From Ensifer sp. IC3342 (lineage in GTDB: Bacteria; Pseudomonadota; Alphaproteobacteria; Rhizobiales; Rhizobiaceae), in contig NZ_JADYVE010000008.1 in NCBI RefSeq assembly GCF_020193655.1, positions 124,001-188,000 of the forward strand: a DNA stretch of 64,000 bases, in the 5' to 3' direction. Position numbers and translations under genes: made by a program. Shown here piece by piece: positions 24,178-33,363 of this stretch (its first letter is position 1; each line of letters starts with the position of its first letter). The notes under the pieces were generated by a model that was given only the letters and a program-made list of their open reading frames with translations, was not told the DNA's origin and did not search any database.

Positions 24178-24920
24178 CGGAAGCCGCCATTGGCTGCAAA
24201 ACGGAATTCCGGATCATAGGCGAGACGGTACGTCGTGGTTAAGTGGTCCCGATCGCTGTTCCACGAGCCGCCGCGCAGCACGCGGTATTGCCCGGCGCTC
24301 GCCGCCGCGGCTTGGTTGTCATAAGGCGCGTAGATGTCGCTCGTCCATTCCCAGACATTGCCGACAAGATTGAGGACGCCTTCCTCGCTTGCGCCATCGG
24401 CAAAGGCGTCCACCGGCGCAGTCATGGGATAGCCGTCGCGCGCGTCGCCGGAACAGCAGTTGTCGGTGCCAAAATTCGCCGGCACGACCTTTTCGCCGTT
24501 TTCTCCCCACGGAAATGCGGCCCCGTTCGCTCCACGCGCGGCCCTCTCATATTGCTGCTCCGACGGCAGCGTCAGGCCGTAGTGACGGCAAAAAGCCATC
24601 GCGTCTCCCCAGCTCACGCCGACCACCGGCCGGTCGTCCAGCCCGAGCGCGGGGTGATTGGAATAGAAGGCGGCGCGATGGCCGGTTTCCTCGACGAAGC
24701 GGCGATATTGGCGGTTGGTGATCTCGGTGCGGTTGATGGCGAATGCCTGTCCTTCGAGCACACGGCGCGGGCGTTCATTTTCAGGACCATCGTCGCGACC
24801 GAATACAAACGGGCCAGCGGAGATTTCGATCAGCGGATTGTCGGCGATCGGCCCGGCATCGGCCGCAACCGCGTGAGATATGAGAGCAATGAGGGTCGCC
24901 ACCGCGTAAAATTCAGACAT
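24156..24920 (-). CDS. Exported FGE-sulfatase (SUMF1)-domain protein lacking the catalytic cysteines
   Basis: 254 aa from the ATG at 24920, overlapping the ATPase stop by eight bases. The signal peptide MSEFYAVATLIALISHAVA is followed by the formylglycine-generating-enzyme-like fold: INRTEITNRQYRRFVEETGH, PVVGVSWGDAMAFCRHYGL, LPSEQQYERAARG, NLVGNVWEWTSD, LRGGSWNSDRDHL and a terminal GGFRCVRS. True FGEs have a Cys pair in the segment after RGGSW; here that segment is NSDRDHLTTTYRL, with none. It is therefore unlikely to make formylglycine and may be a binding or EgtB/PvdO-like variant. No sulfatase gene is nearby. Confidence 0.87.
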   Translation of the reverse strand: MSEFYAVATLIALISHAVAADAGPIADNPLIEISAGPFVFGRDDGPENERPRRVLEGQAFAINRTEITNRQYRRFVEETGHRAAFYSNHPALGLDDRPVVGVSWGDAMAFCRHYGLTLPSEQQYERAARGANGAAFPWGENGEKVVPANFGTDNCCSGDARDGYPMTAPVDAFADGASEEGVLNLVGNVWEWTSDIYAPYDNQAAAASAGQYRVLRGGSWNSDRDHLTTTYRLAYDPEFRFAANGGFRCVRSEP

Positions 24921-25974
24921 CGACACGGTCTTGCGTCTCCCCGTCGAACAGAAACACCCGATCCGCCGCAACCTTGACGCCGATCCGCTGATCGATCTGG
25001 CCGGCAAAGTTCTTGTCGGCCCTAAGCGTCATGAGTTTTGCGCCGAGCCGCAGGCTGACGAGCGTACTGTCGCCGGTGAGTTCGACCGAATAGATCGGCG
25101 CAACCAGATTGACATCGGGATCGTCGACACGAGCCGCATGGACGTCCTCCGGGCGGACGCCGAGAACGGCGTGGGCAAGGCTCACTCGGCCGAGCCCGCC
25201 GACTCTAAGACCAGAACTGGCAAACACGCCATCCCGCACTTCCCCGGGGATGAGGTTCATCGACGGCGAGCCGATAAAGCCGGCGACGAAAAGCGTGCGC
25301 GGATCGTTATAGATTTCCCTCGGCGTTCCGAGCTGCTCGATCACACCCTTGTTCATCACCGCGACACGGTCGGCGAGCGTCATCGCCTCTATCTGGTCAT
25401 GCGTGACATAGATCGTCGTGACCTTTAGTTCGTGCTGCAGGTGCTTCAATTCCGAGCGCATCTGGGTGCGGAGCTTGGCATCGAGATTGGAAAGCGGCTC
25501 ATCCATCAGGAAGACGCGCGGGGTGCGCACGATCGCACGCGCAAGCGCCACGCGCTGTCGCTGGCCGCCGGAAAGCTCCTTCGGCAGGCGGGACAACAGC
25601 GTGTCGAGTTCGACGCGCCGTGCCACTTCGACAATCCGCTGCTTGCTTTCGGCGGGCGGCACTTTGCGGATTTTCAGCGGATAGCCGATGTTCTCCTCGA
25701 CGGTCAGGTGCGGATAGAGCGCATAGGACTGAAAGACCATCGCGACGTCACGATACTTGGGCAGCACGCCGTTGATGCGGTCCGCGTCGATGTAGATGTC
25801 GCCCGATGTCGCCTCCTCGAGCCCCGCAACCATGCGCATGGTCGTCGTCTTGCCGCAGCCGGAAGGACCGAGCAGAACGAGGAATTCTTTGTCCCTGATC
25901 TCGAGGTTGAAATCCGTGATGGCGACGAACTCGCCGAACTTTTTCGAGACGTTCTTGAAGGTGACGGACGCCAT
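24913..25974 (-). CDS. ABC transporter ATPase, MalK/UgpC type
   Basis: 353 aa. Walker A is GPSGCGKTT, the signature is ELSGGQRQRVALARA, Walker B is VFLMDEPLSNLD and the H-loop is YVTHDQIEAMT. The C-terminal TOBE-like regulatory domain (about 240-353) includes LGVRPEDVHA. It powers the permeases at 25978 and 26850. Three bases separate it from the upstream permease gene, and it overlaps the FGE-like gene downstream, so all belong to one transcript. Confidence 0.93.
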   Translation of the reverse strand: MASVTFKNVSKKFGEFVAITDFNLEIRDKEFLVLLGPSGCGKTTTMRMVAGLEEATSGDIYIDADRINGVLPKYRDVAMVFQSYALYPHLTVEENIGYPLKIRKVPPAESKQRIVEVARRVELDTLLSRLPKELSGGQRQRVALARAIVRTPRVFLMDEPLSNLDAKLRTQMRSELKHLQHELKVTTIYVTHDQIEAMTLADRVAVMNKGVIEQLGTPREIYNDPRTLFVAGFIGSPSMNLIPGEVRDGVFASSGLRVGGLGRVSLAHAVLGVRPEDVHAARVDDPDVNLVAPIYSVELTGDSTLVSLRLGAKLMTLRADKNFAGQIDQRIGVKVAADRVFLFDGETQDRVDV

Positions 25975-25977
25975 GGC

Positions 25978-26844
25978 TCAGCCCTTGACAGCCCCAAGGG
26001 AGAGCCCCCGGACAAGATGCTTTTGAACGATAAAGGCGAAGATGACGATCGGAACGCAAGCCATAAACCCGGCAGCGCTGATCTCGCCCCAATAGGTGTT
26101 GTACTGTGTCACCCGCCCGGCAATACCGATCGGCAGTGTCTGCGACTGCTCGGTGAGTGTAATGATGAGGGACAGCAGGAACTCGTTCCACGAAATGATC
26201 AGACAGAAGATGGCGGTCGCCGCAAGCCCCGGCCGGGCAAGCGGCAAGGCCACATGCAGGAAGGCGCCCCAGCGGGTATCGCCGTCGACGACCGCGGCCT
26301 CCTCCAGTTCCACCGGCAGGTCCTGGAAATAGCTTTTCATCATCCAGGTCGCGAAGGGCAGGTTGAAGGCGGTATACGCGATCACGAGCGCCGACTTCGT
26401 GTTCAGCATGTCGAAATAGTTGAAGAACAGGTAGAGCGGAATGATGCTGACGATCGGCGGCATCATGCGTGTCGAGAGGATCCAGAACGAAATCTGCTTG
26501 CGCCACTGCCACGGATAATTGAACCGTGCCAGGGCATAGCCCGCCATGGTGCCGAAAACCACGGAGACAATCGTCGTCCCGACCGCGACGAGGAAGCTGT
26601 TCAGCGCGTAACGCAGGAAGGGACGCTGGATGAAGGCTTCTTCATAGTGCTTCAGTGTCGGATTCCGCGGCAGCCACTCCGGCGGCACGGCGAAAATGTC
26701 GATGTCGAACTTGAAGGAATTGGCGGCGATCCAATAGATCGGGAAAAGGGTCAGGATCAACGCCATCACGATCGCCAGGTAGGCCGACAGGCGTGTGAGA
26801 ACCTCTCCGGTGCGGCTGCGTCTATAGAGAGTCTTTGTCGCCAT
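25978..26844 (-). CDS. ABC transporter permease, MalG type
   Basis: 288 aa from the ATG at 26844; an upstream in-frame TTG (26853) overlaps the preceding stop and is less likely. It has six hydrophobic segments and the EAA loop LEEAAVVDGDTRWGAFLHVALPLARPG that contacts the ATPase. The MalG-type C-terminus ends VQKHLVRGLSLGAVKG. It forms the inner-membrane pore with the MalF-type partner encoded upstream. Confidence 0.92.
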   Translation of the reverse strand: MATKTLYRRSRTGEVLTRLSAYLAIVMALILTLFPIYWIAANSFKFDIDIFAVPPEWLPRNPTLKHYEEAFIQRPFLRYALNSFLVAVGTTIVSVVFGTMAGYALARFNYPWQWRKQISFWILSTRMMPPIVSIIPLYLFFNYFDMLNTKSALVIAYTAFNLPFATWMMKSYFQDLPVELEEAAVVDGDTRWGAFLHVALPLARPGLAATAIFCLIISWNEFLLSLIITLTEQSQTLPIGIAGRVTQYNTYWGEISAAGFMACVPIVIFAFIVQKHLVRGLSLGAVKG

Positions 26845-26849
26845 CGTCT

Positions 26850-27776
26850 TCAATCCGTCACCCGCATGCGCTTCATGAACCAGGTGCTAAGAACGATCGT
26901 CACGAACAGCACGAACAGCGATATCGCCGCCGCATAGCCGGGATCGGCAAAGCGGTAGGCGACCTGATAAATGTAAAGACTCAACACCTTGGTGCGATCG
27001 GCGGGGCCGCCGCCGGTCAGGATGAATACCAGGTCGAACAGACGCAGCGCGTCCATGACCCGCAGCAGCAGCGCGATGGCGATCACCGGCTTCAGGAAGG
27101 GGAGCGTCAAGTCCCAGAATTGTCGCCAGGACGACGCCCCGTCGAGTGCGGCAGCCTCATAGGGTTCAACCGGCAGGCTCGCGAGTCCGGCCAGCATCAA
27201 AAGGAATATGAACGGTGTCCACTGCCAGACATCCGCAACGATGATCGAGAACATCGCGAGGTTCACGTCGCCCGCCCATGCCTGCAGAGGAAGACCGAGC
27301 CGGTACATGATTTCGTTGAGAACGCCGAATTGAGGCTCGTAGATCAGCTTCCACGTGATGGCGACCGCAATCGGCGGCAGCATCATCGGAATCATCAAGA
27401 CGGTTTTCAGAAACGTCAGCCGGCGGATGAATTTGTCGAGTAGCAAGGCCAGGCCGAGGCCGAGGACAAATTCGACAGTGACCGCCACCACGGTGAAGAG
27501 GATGGTGTTGCGAAGCGCGACGTGAAACTGCGCGTCTGACAGGAGCCGTGCAAAATTGCCGGCACCGACGAACTCCCACGGCAGATCGGGATTCGGGCTG
27601 ATCCTATGAACTGCAGCGTAGAACATGTAGAGGCTCGGGAAGATCGTCAGCGCCAGCAATGTCAGGACCGTCGGCGCAAGCATCAGGTAGCGCAGATGGC
27701 GCTCTGCCCACCGCTCCAGCCCGCCACCCGGTTGAGACTGCGCGGTCAATGTGCCGTCGTCGGCGGATTTCAACAT
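26850..27776 (-). CDS. ABC transporter permease, MalF type
   Basis: 308 aa from the ATG at 27776 behind AGGAGAG; an ORF start at 27815 lacks a site. It has six transmembrane segments and the EAA loop YEAAALDGASSWRQFWDLTLPFLKP. It follows the binding-protein gene by 83 bases that contain a hairpin and ends six bases before the MalG-type start. Confidence 0.92.
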   Translation of the reverse strand: MLKSADDGTLTAQSQPGGGLERWAERHLRYLMLAPTVLTLLALTIFPSLYMFYAAVHRISPNPDLPWEFVGAGNFARLLSDAQFHVALRNTILFTVVAVTVEFVLGLGLALLLDKFIRRLTFLKTVLMIPMMLPPIAVAITWKLIYEPQFGVLNEIMYRLGLPLQAWAGDVNLAMFSIIVADVWQWTPFIFLLMLAGLASLPVEPYEAAALDGASSWRQFWDLTLPFLKPVIAIALLLRVMDALRLFDLVFILTGGGPADRTKVLSLYIYQVAYRFADPGYAAAISLFVLFVTIVLSTWFMKRMRVTD

Positions 27777-27823
27777 CCGTCTCTCCTGCAGACCTCTTAT
27801 CGACCCTCGATCCACGCCGCGAA

Positions 27824-27841
27824 CGGGGCCCGAAAGCCCCG
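27824..27841 (-). terminator. Intercistronic hairpin after the binding-protein gene
   Basis: CGGGGC-CCGAAA-GCCCCG lies between the substrate-binding protein stop and the first permease start. There is no T run, so it probably protects or attenuates the transcript instead of fully ending it, consistent with higher expression of the binding protein. Confidence 0.6.
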
Positions 27842-27859
27842 CTCGTGCAGGAATTCCGG

Positions 27860-29122
27860 CTATTTGAGGCCGGTGATCTGCTCGACCGCCGCCTGCGAGT
27901 TCTTCAGCGCCTCCTCCGGCGTGATCGTGCCGGCAACAGCCTTGGAGAGTTCAATGCCGAAGGCATTTTCGATCTCCGGCCATTTCGGATGGCGCGGCCG
28001 CGGGGTCGAAGCCTGGATCGCCTCCATCAGCACCGGATAGTGCCGGAACTTCTCCTGCTTGGTCAGTTCCGGATCGGTGAAGACCGAGGCACGGACGGGC
28101 GGATTGCCGCGCTCGGCGGAAATCTTGATCTGCTCGGGCGAGGTCGCCCAGAGCATGAAGTCGAAGGCTTCCTGCTTGTTCTTCGATGCCGACATGATGC
28201 CCATGGTCCAGTGGCCGATTTCCGAACTGCCCGGCTTGGTTCCGGCTGGAATGGCGGTATAGGAGATCTTGCCGACCATCTTCGACTGGCTCGGATCCTC
28301 AAAGGTCGCAACCCAGTTCGGCCAGTTGATCGAGGAAGCGGAGGTGCCGGCGGCAAGCGCCGTGCCGACCTCGTTGGCGTTGTAGCTCTCGACTCCTTTC
28401 GGTGAGACATCGCGCAGCGCCATGAACATCTTCATGGCGGCAGCACCTTCCGGTGTGTCGATCGTGACCTTGCTCCGATCGGCATTGAAGAGATCGGCGC
28501 CATAAGACCAGAAGATTGGCATGAAATCGGCAACGACGGGGTTGCCCTGGCCGCCGCGGAAGACGTAGCCGAAATAGCGGCCGCCGCCGCCCTCGGTCAG
28601 CGTCTTGCTCGCCTTTAGCACGTCGTCCCAGGTTTTCGGAGCCTCGACACCGGCTTCCTTGTACTTGGCGGCGTCAAAGAAAAACATCTGCGCGTTGCCC
28701 ACGTAGGGCAGGCAGACATAGGGACCGGAATTGTAGGGGTTGCGGCAGATTGCCAGCGACTTCGACAGGAAATCGTTATCCGGTCCTTCCAAACCGGCGT
28801 TCTTGAAATAGGGAGTCAAGTCCTCCAGATGCCCGTTCTCGGCAAAGAACGGGATCCACGGATCGTCCATCAGGACGATATCGAAAACGCCGGACTTGGT
28901 GGCGCCGGCATTGGCGGCTTGTTCGAAGACGTTGGCATAGGGCGCCTGGACGGTCTCTACCTTCGTGCCCTTCATCTTTGCGTAGTCGGCGGCCGCGGCT
29001 CTCAGGCCGTCGCCTTCGCTGCCGGATGGCACGAGGACCGTGATATCGGCCCATGCAGCTCCGCTGATCGCGAGCGCGGACGCCGCGGCAGCCAAGGTGA
29101 GAAACAGTTTACGAACCATCAT
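27860..29122 (-). CDS. Sugar ABC transporter substrate-binding protein (SBP_bac_1)
   Basis: 420 aa, periplasmic. The signal peptide MMVRKLFLTLAAAASALAISGAAWA is cleaved near residue 25. The mature protein has the family 1 solute-binding pattern (PYANVFEQAANAGATKSGVFDIVLMDDPW, LPYVGNAQMFFFDAAKYKEAG). The start follows GGGAGGTGT. It leads a six-gene operon: SBP, MalF, MalG, MalK, FGE-like, propeller. Carbohydrate import is the family expectation; the ligand is not identifiable. No regulator gene is certain; the LysR at 29341 lies upstream on the same strand but is divergent from another operon. Confidence 0.92.
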   Translation of the reverse strand: MMVRKLFLTLAAAASALAISGAAWADITVLVPSGSEGDGLRAAAADYAKMKGTKVETVQAPYANVFEQAANAGATKSGVFDIVLMDDPWIPFFAENGHLEDLTPYFKNAGLEGPDNDFLSKSLAICRNPYNSGPYVCLPYVGNAQMFFFDAAKYKEAGVEAPKTWDDVLKASKTLTEGGGGRYFGYVFRGGQGNPVVADFMPIFWSYGADLFNADRSKVTIDTPEGAAAMKMFMALRDVSPKGVESYNANEVGTALAAGTSASSINWPNWVATFEDPSQSKMVGKISYTAIPAGTKPGSSEIGHWTMGIMSASKNKQEAFDFMLWATSPEQIKISAERGNPPVRASVFTDPELTKQEKFRHYPVLMEAIQASTPRPRHPKWPEIENAFGIELSKAVAGTITPEEALKNSQAAVEQITGLK

Positions 29123-29340
29123 ACACCTCCCATTTCGAGTTGTTATTCAGAGGCCGCTTTTTTGACAGGAGGGCCTCACCCTATCCGGCATGACGGAGAC
29201 GCTGCTTCGAAGCGCGCTACGGCAGACTAAATTTTCCGGTGCCTCCCTGCGCCGGAATTGCTCCCAAGCGCAATTTTATCACACTCGCGCTTTCCTCATA
29301 AGCGCAACATTAGCGACAACTTAGATGACGCCTTACACAA

Positions 29341-30276
29341 TCAGGAGGTCACGGGGGGCCGATTTTCGGGTACGCGGCTTTCGATCCTCCATGTCCCGAT
29401 CAACATGTCGAGAAAACGCTCGGCGGCCGGAGAAAGCGTCCCGCCCCGACGCCTAACGACGCCGATCGTTCGCGAAATTTCGGGAGTGCGGATCGGTCGG
29501 GTGACGAGGAAGGGGTGATCGCCCTGCGGCGTGGCCATTTGCGGCAGCACGGAAATGCCGAGGCCGGCTTCGACGAGCCCCAGCGAGGTCGAAAGATGCG
29601 TGACCTCGTAGAACCAGCGCAGCTTGATGTTGGATCGAGCAAGCGCGGCGTCGAGCAGCGTTCTGTTGCCGCTCGACCGGTGCACCGTAATCAGCCGGAA
29701 CGGTTCCAGATCACTCCAGCCCACCTCTTGCCTGTCGGCGAGTGGATGGTCCTTGCGCGCCGCGAGCACGAAGGGGTCTTCCACCAGCCGATCGAAGATC
29801 AGGTCGGGGTCGGAGGTGCCCATGATGTTGATGCCGAATTCGACCTCCCCCCGAGCCACCGCCTGCAGGCCGTCGGTCGCCGGAAGGTCGAGAATTCGAA
29901 ACCGGATGTTCGGATATTCGGCATTGAACTGCCTGATGACGGTCGGAAGAAAGTAGAAGGCCGCCGTCGGCAGACACGCGATCGTCACCAGGCTGCTTCG
30001 TTGCACACCGACGTCCCTGACGGCAAAGAGCGACCCATCGAATTCCTCGAGCATGCGACGCACCAGCGGTATCAGCTCCGTTCCGAGCGCCGTCGGCGAT
30101 ACATGCCGCGTCGTGCGCTCCAGCAGGGGCGCACCGATTGCCATCTCCAATTTCTGAATGCGACGGCTCAGGGCCGGTTGCGAAACATTGAGCGCCTCTG
30201 CCGCCCTGTGGAAGCCTTCCAACTCCACCACGCTCAGAAATGCCCTCAGGTCGAGAATCTCGCAATTGATGCTCAT
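29341..30276 (-). CDS. LysR-family transcriptional regulator
   Basis: 311 aa. The N-terminal helix-turn-helix is FHRAAEALNVSQPALSRRIQKLE, and the LysR substrate domain follows. The ATG at 30276 has GGAG about 12 bases upstream, a long spacing. It is divergent from the PrpF/GalD-type gene across 111 bases, so it most likely regulates that gene and the transporter behind it. Confidence 0.9.
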   Translation of the reverse strand: MSINCEILDLRAFLSVVELEGFHRAAEALNVSQPALSRRIQKLEMAIGAPLLERTTRHVSPTALGTELIPLVRRMLEEFDGSLFAVRDVGVQRSSLVTIACLPTAAFYFLPTVIRQFNAEYPNIRFRILDLPATDGLQAVARGEVEFGINIMGTSDPDLIFDRLVEDPFVLAARKDHPLADRQEVGWSDLEPFRLITVHRSSGNRTLLDAALARSNIKLRWFYEVTHLSTSLGLVEAGLGISVLPQMATPQGDHPFLVTRPIRTPEISRTIGVVRRRGGTLSPAAERFLDMLIGTWRIESRVPENRPPVTS

Positions 30277-30387
30277 ATCGGATCAATTCTCCAAAACTTT
30301 GCATTTCACATATCAATCGCGCTGCCGCTAAATGCAATAAAGCCGATCATTGATACGGCGTAAACATAAGTCTCGTGGATTTTGGCG

Positions 30388-31470
30388 ATGAACGACCTGA
30401 TTTCCGTACCCTGCGTCTTGATGAGAGGCGGCACCTCAAAAGGTCCGTTCTTTCTTGCGTCGGATCTGCCGGCGGACCAAGCCGAGCGGGACCAGATCCT
30501 GCTTTCGGTGATGGGCTCGGGCCATCCCCTGCAGATCGACGGCATCGGTGGCGGCAATCCGGTCACCAGCAAGGTCGCAATCATCGGTCCCCCCACCATC
30601 CCCGGCGCCGACGTCGACTATCTTTTTGCGCAAGTGCGCGTCGATCAGCAGATGGTCGACACGTCGCCGAACTGCGGCAATATGCTCGCCGCCGTCGGCC
30701 CCTTCTCGATCGAAGCAGGATTGGTTTCAGCGCGAGGCGCAACGACCGTCGTCCGTATTCACAATGTGAACACCGGCAAGCTGATCGAGGCAGAGGTTCC
30801 GACGCCGGACGGCAAGGTCGCCTATCTTGGCGACGCATCGATCGACGGTGTCCCCGGCAAGGCCGCACCAATCGCGCTGACATTCATGGACGCGGCCGGA
30901 GCGCGGACCGGAAAATTGTTCCCGACCGGACAATCTCTCGAATACATCGACGGCATCGCGGTGACCTGCATCGACTGCGCCATGCCTATGGTGCTTTTCG
31001 ACGCGGAGGCGATCGGCGCCACGGGAAACGAAACGGCCGCCGAACTCAATGCCGACAAGGCCACGCTCGAGCGGATCGAAGCGTTAAGGATGGAGGCCGG
31101 CCGGCGTATGGGCATGGGCGACGTGAGCGATCAGGTCACCCCGAAGCCAGTGTTGGTCAGCAAGCCCAAGGGCAACGGCGACATCAATGTTCGGTACTTC
31201 ATGCCGCACCAATGTCATCCCTCGCTTGCCACCACCGGCGCCGTCGGAATAGCCACGGCCTGCATCGCCAAAAACACTGTGGCTTCCCGGCTGACCGGCT
31301 TGCGCGCGCCCCCGCTTGTACTGTCGATCGAACACCCGAGCGGCCACCTCGATGTGAAGCTGCAGGAGAGGGACGGAAAGATAGTCGCCGGCATCTTGCG
31401 AACCGCGCGACGCCTGTTCGAAGGGCACGTGTTCGCAAAGCCTACCAAGCGCCTGTTTTGCGCGGCATAA
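30388..31470 (+). CDS. PrpF-family isomerase, 4-oxalomesaconate tautomerase (GalD)-like
   Basis: 360 aa from the ATG at 30388. PrpF/GalD landmarks are PCVLMRGGTSKGPFF, GIGGGNPVTSKVAI, the active-site cysteine region SPNCGNMLAAVGPF and HPSGHLDV near the end. The family isomerises unsaturated tricarboxylates; GalD acts after ring cleavage of gallate, other members on methylaconitate. No extradiol dioxygenase of the gallate or protocatechuate 4,5 routes is in the window, so the substrate may instead be imported by the adjacent ABC system. It is co-directional with the binding-protein gene (47-base gap). Confidence 0.88.
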   Translation: MNDLISVPCVLMRGGTSKGPFFLASDLPADQAERDQILLSVMGSGHPLQIDGIGGGNPVTSKVAIIGPPTIPGADVDYLFAQVRVDQQMVDTSPNCGNMLAAVGPFSIEAGLVSARGATTVVRIHNVNTGKLIEAEVPTPDGKVAYLGDASIDGVPGKAAPIALTFMDAAGARTGKLFPTGQSLEYIDGIAVTCIDCAMPMVLFDAEAIGATGNETAAELNADKATLERIEALRMEAGRRMGMGDVSDQVTPKPVLVSKPKGNGDINVRYFMPHQCHPSLATTGAVGIATACIAKNTVASRLTGLRAPPLVLSIEHPSGHLDVKLQERDGKIVAGILRTARRLFEGHVFAKPTKRLFCAA

Positions 31471-31517
31471 TTTGAAGTGGCTGCCGGGAGGGCACCACGT
31501 AACCTGGAGGAACAATC

Positions 31518-32519
31518 ATGCGTAAGCTCATGCTCGCCCTCGCGGCCACCGTTGCGTTTGCCGGATCCGCCTTTGCCGAACCGGTTCGCATCAGCGTTGG
31601 CTCGTACAATCTCAACAACCTTCCCTTTCCCGTTGCTCAGGGCCTCGGGCTTTACGAGCAGGAAGGTCTTGAGGTGACCGTCGAGAACTTTGCCTCCGGT
31701 GGCTCGAAAACTTTGCAGGCGCTGGTAGCCGGCTCGACCGACGTTGCCGTAGGCTTCTACGACCACACGATTCAGATGCAGTCACAGAACAAGGCCGTCG
31801 TCGGCTTCGTACAACTCGCGCGCAACTCCGGCCTTGTCCTTGCCGGCGGCAAGAATACCACCTTTGACCCGGCAAAGCCGGAAACCATCAAGGGTGCGAA
31901 GATCGGCATCACTTCGCCCGGATCGTCCTCCGATTTCTTCGTTCGCTATTATCTGCAGCGTCACAACCTGTCGGCGGAGGACGTTTCGCTGATCGGCGTC
32001 GGCTCCGGCTCTGCAGCCGTCGCCGCACTCGAACAGGGCAAGGTCGATCTGCTCGTCAACTACGATCCGGCGGCGACCTTCATCGAAGCCAAGGGCGTCG
32101 GCAAGATCCTCATCGATGCGCGCAGCGACAAAGGCGCCAAGGAAATCTACGGCGGGACCTATCCCACCTCCGTCCTCTACGCCACCCAGGACTACATCGA
32201 CGAGAACCCCGAGACGATCCAGAAGGTCACGAATGCGACCGTCAAGGCATTGGAGTGGATGAGCAATCACTCGGCCGAGGAGATCGTCGAGAAGCTCCCG
32301 AAAGAATTCATTTCGGGCGATAGGGAAACCTACATAAAAGCCGTCGAAAACGCGAAGGCGATTTTCTCGACCGACGGCCGCTTCAACGACGAGGACGTCA
32401 AGACGCCGCTCGCCGTTCTCAAGAGCTTCAACGAGAAGGTCGCGGCCGCGGATATCGATCTATCAAAAACCTATACCAACGACTTCATCGGCAAAGCGCC
32501 GCACGATGTCGCGAACTGA
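31518..32519 (+). CDS. ABC transporter substrate-binding protein, taurine/nitrate (NMT1/SsuA) type
   Basis: 333 aa, with a signal peptide MRKLMLALAATVAFAGSAFA cleaved after residue 20. The NMT1/SsuA-like fold is shown by GSYNLNNLPFPVAQGLGLYEQEGLEV, ASGGSKTLQALVAGSTDVAVGFYDH and KGAKIGITSPGSSSDFFVRYYL. Ligands in the family include sulfonates, pyrimidine precursors and aromatic acids such as phthalate or phenylacetate-like compounds. Pairing with a tricarboxylate isomerase hints at an organic acid. The start follows TGGAGGAACAATC. Confidence 0.9.
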   Translation: MRKLMLALAATVAFAGSAFAEPVRISVGSYNLNNLPFPVAQGLGLYEQEGLEVTVENFASGGSKTLQALVAGSTDVAVGFYDHTIQMQSQNKAVVGFVQLARNSGLVLAGGKNTTFDPAKPETIKGAKIGITSPGSSSDFFVRYYLQRHNLSAEDVSLIGVGSGSAAVAALEQGKVDLLVNYDPAATFIEAKGVGKILIDARSDKGAKEIYGGTYPTSVLYATQDYIDENPETIQKVTNATVKALEWMSNHSAEEIVEKLPKEFISGDRETYIKAVENAKAIFSTDGRFNDEDVKTPLAVLKSFNEKVAAADIDLSKTYTNDFIGKAPHDVAN

Positions 32520-32532
32520 TGAGGAGGAAGCC

Positions 32533-33363
32533 ATGTCGTTGGCTGTCGTGAAACCCGTGTCGCATGCAGTCGGCCGGCAAGCGCCCAAGGCGATGGTGTC
32601 GATCGATGCGGTCACCATGTCATTCGGCGCCTATGTCGCCGTTCAGGATGTCAATCTCACCGTTGCCGATGGCGAATTTCTCGCGATCGTCGGCCCGACC
32701 GGCTGCGGCAAAAGCACAATCCTCAACGCGATCGCCGGCCTCCTGAAGCCGGCGAGCGGCACGGTCTCGATCGACGGTATGGCGGTCAAAGGCGTCCAGA
32801 ACGATATCGGCTATCTCTTCCAACAGGATGCGCTGCTTCCGTGGAAAACGGCGTTGGAAAACGTCGAACTGGGCCCGATGTTCAAGGGCGTTGACGCTTC
32901 CGAGCGTCGTGAACGATCCATGGCCTGGCTCGCCAAAGTCGGCCTCAAGGGTTTCGAGCACCGCTACCCGCATCAGTTGTCGGGTGGCCAGCGCAAACGC
33001 GTCCAGATGGCCCAGGCGCTGATTACCGGGCCAAAGGTCATTCTGATGGACGAACCATTCTCGGCGCTCGATATCCACACGCGTCATCTGATGCAGAACG
33101 AACTCTTGCGCCTGTGGCAGGAAGAGCGGCGCGCCGTCGTGATGATCACACATGACCTCGAAGAGGCCATCGCGCTCGGTGACCGCGTCGTGGTTCTGGC
33201 GGCTGGGCCGCGCAGTCACGTCATCGACAGCTTCGCGGTCGACCTCGACCGACCACGCGACGTGGCGGAAATCAAGCTCGATCCACGCTTCATGGATCTT
33301 TATCGCAACATCTGGGCGTCACTGCGCGGCGAAGTGGAGAAAAGCTATGAACGCCATGACTGA
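32533..33363 (+). CDS. ABC transporter ATPase, SsuB/TauB type
   Basis: 276 aa from the ATG at 32533 behind AGGAGGAA. Walker A is GPTGCGKST, the signature is LSGGQRKRVQMAQA, Walker B is VILMDEPFSALD and the H-loop is MITHDLEEAI. The Q-loop region LFQQDALLPWKT is typical of the nitrate/taurine class. It overlaps the permease start by 17 bases. Confidence 0.93.
   Translation: MSLAVVKPVSHAVGRQAPKAMVSIDAVTMSFGAYVAVQDVNLTVADGEFLAIVGPTGCGKSTILNAIAGLLKPASGTVSIDGMAVKGVQNDIGYLFQQDALLPWKTALENVELGPMFKGVDASERRERSMAWLAKVGLKGFEHRYPHQLSGGQRKRVQMAQALITGPKVILMDEPFSALDIHTRHLMQNELLRLWQEERRAVVMITHDLEEAIALGDRVVVLAAGPRSHVIDSFAVDLDRPRDVAEIKLDPRFMDLYRNIWASLRGEVEKSYERHD

Noticed and set aside
24156..24920. A functional formylglycine-generating enzyme with a sulfatase partner
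   Set aside because: The active-site cysteines are missing and no sulfatase gene is in the window.
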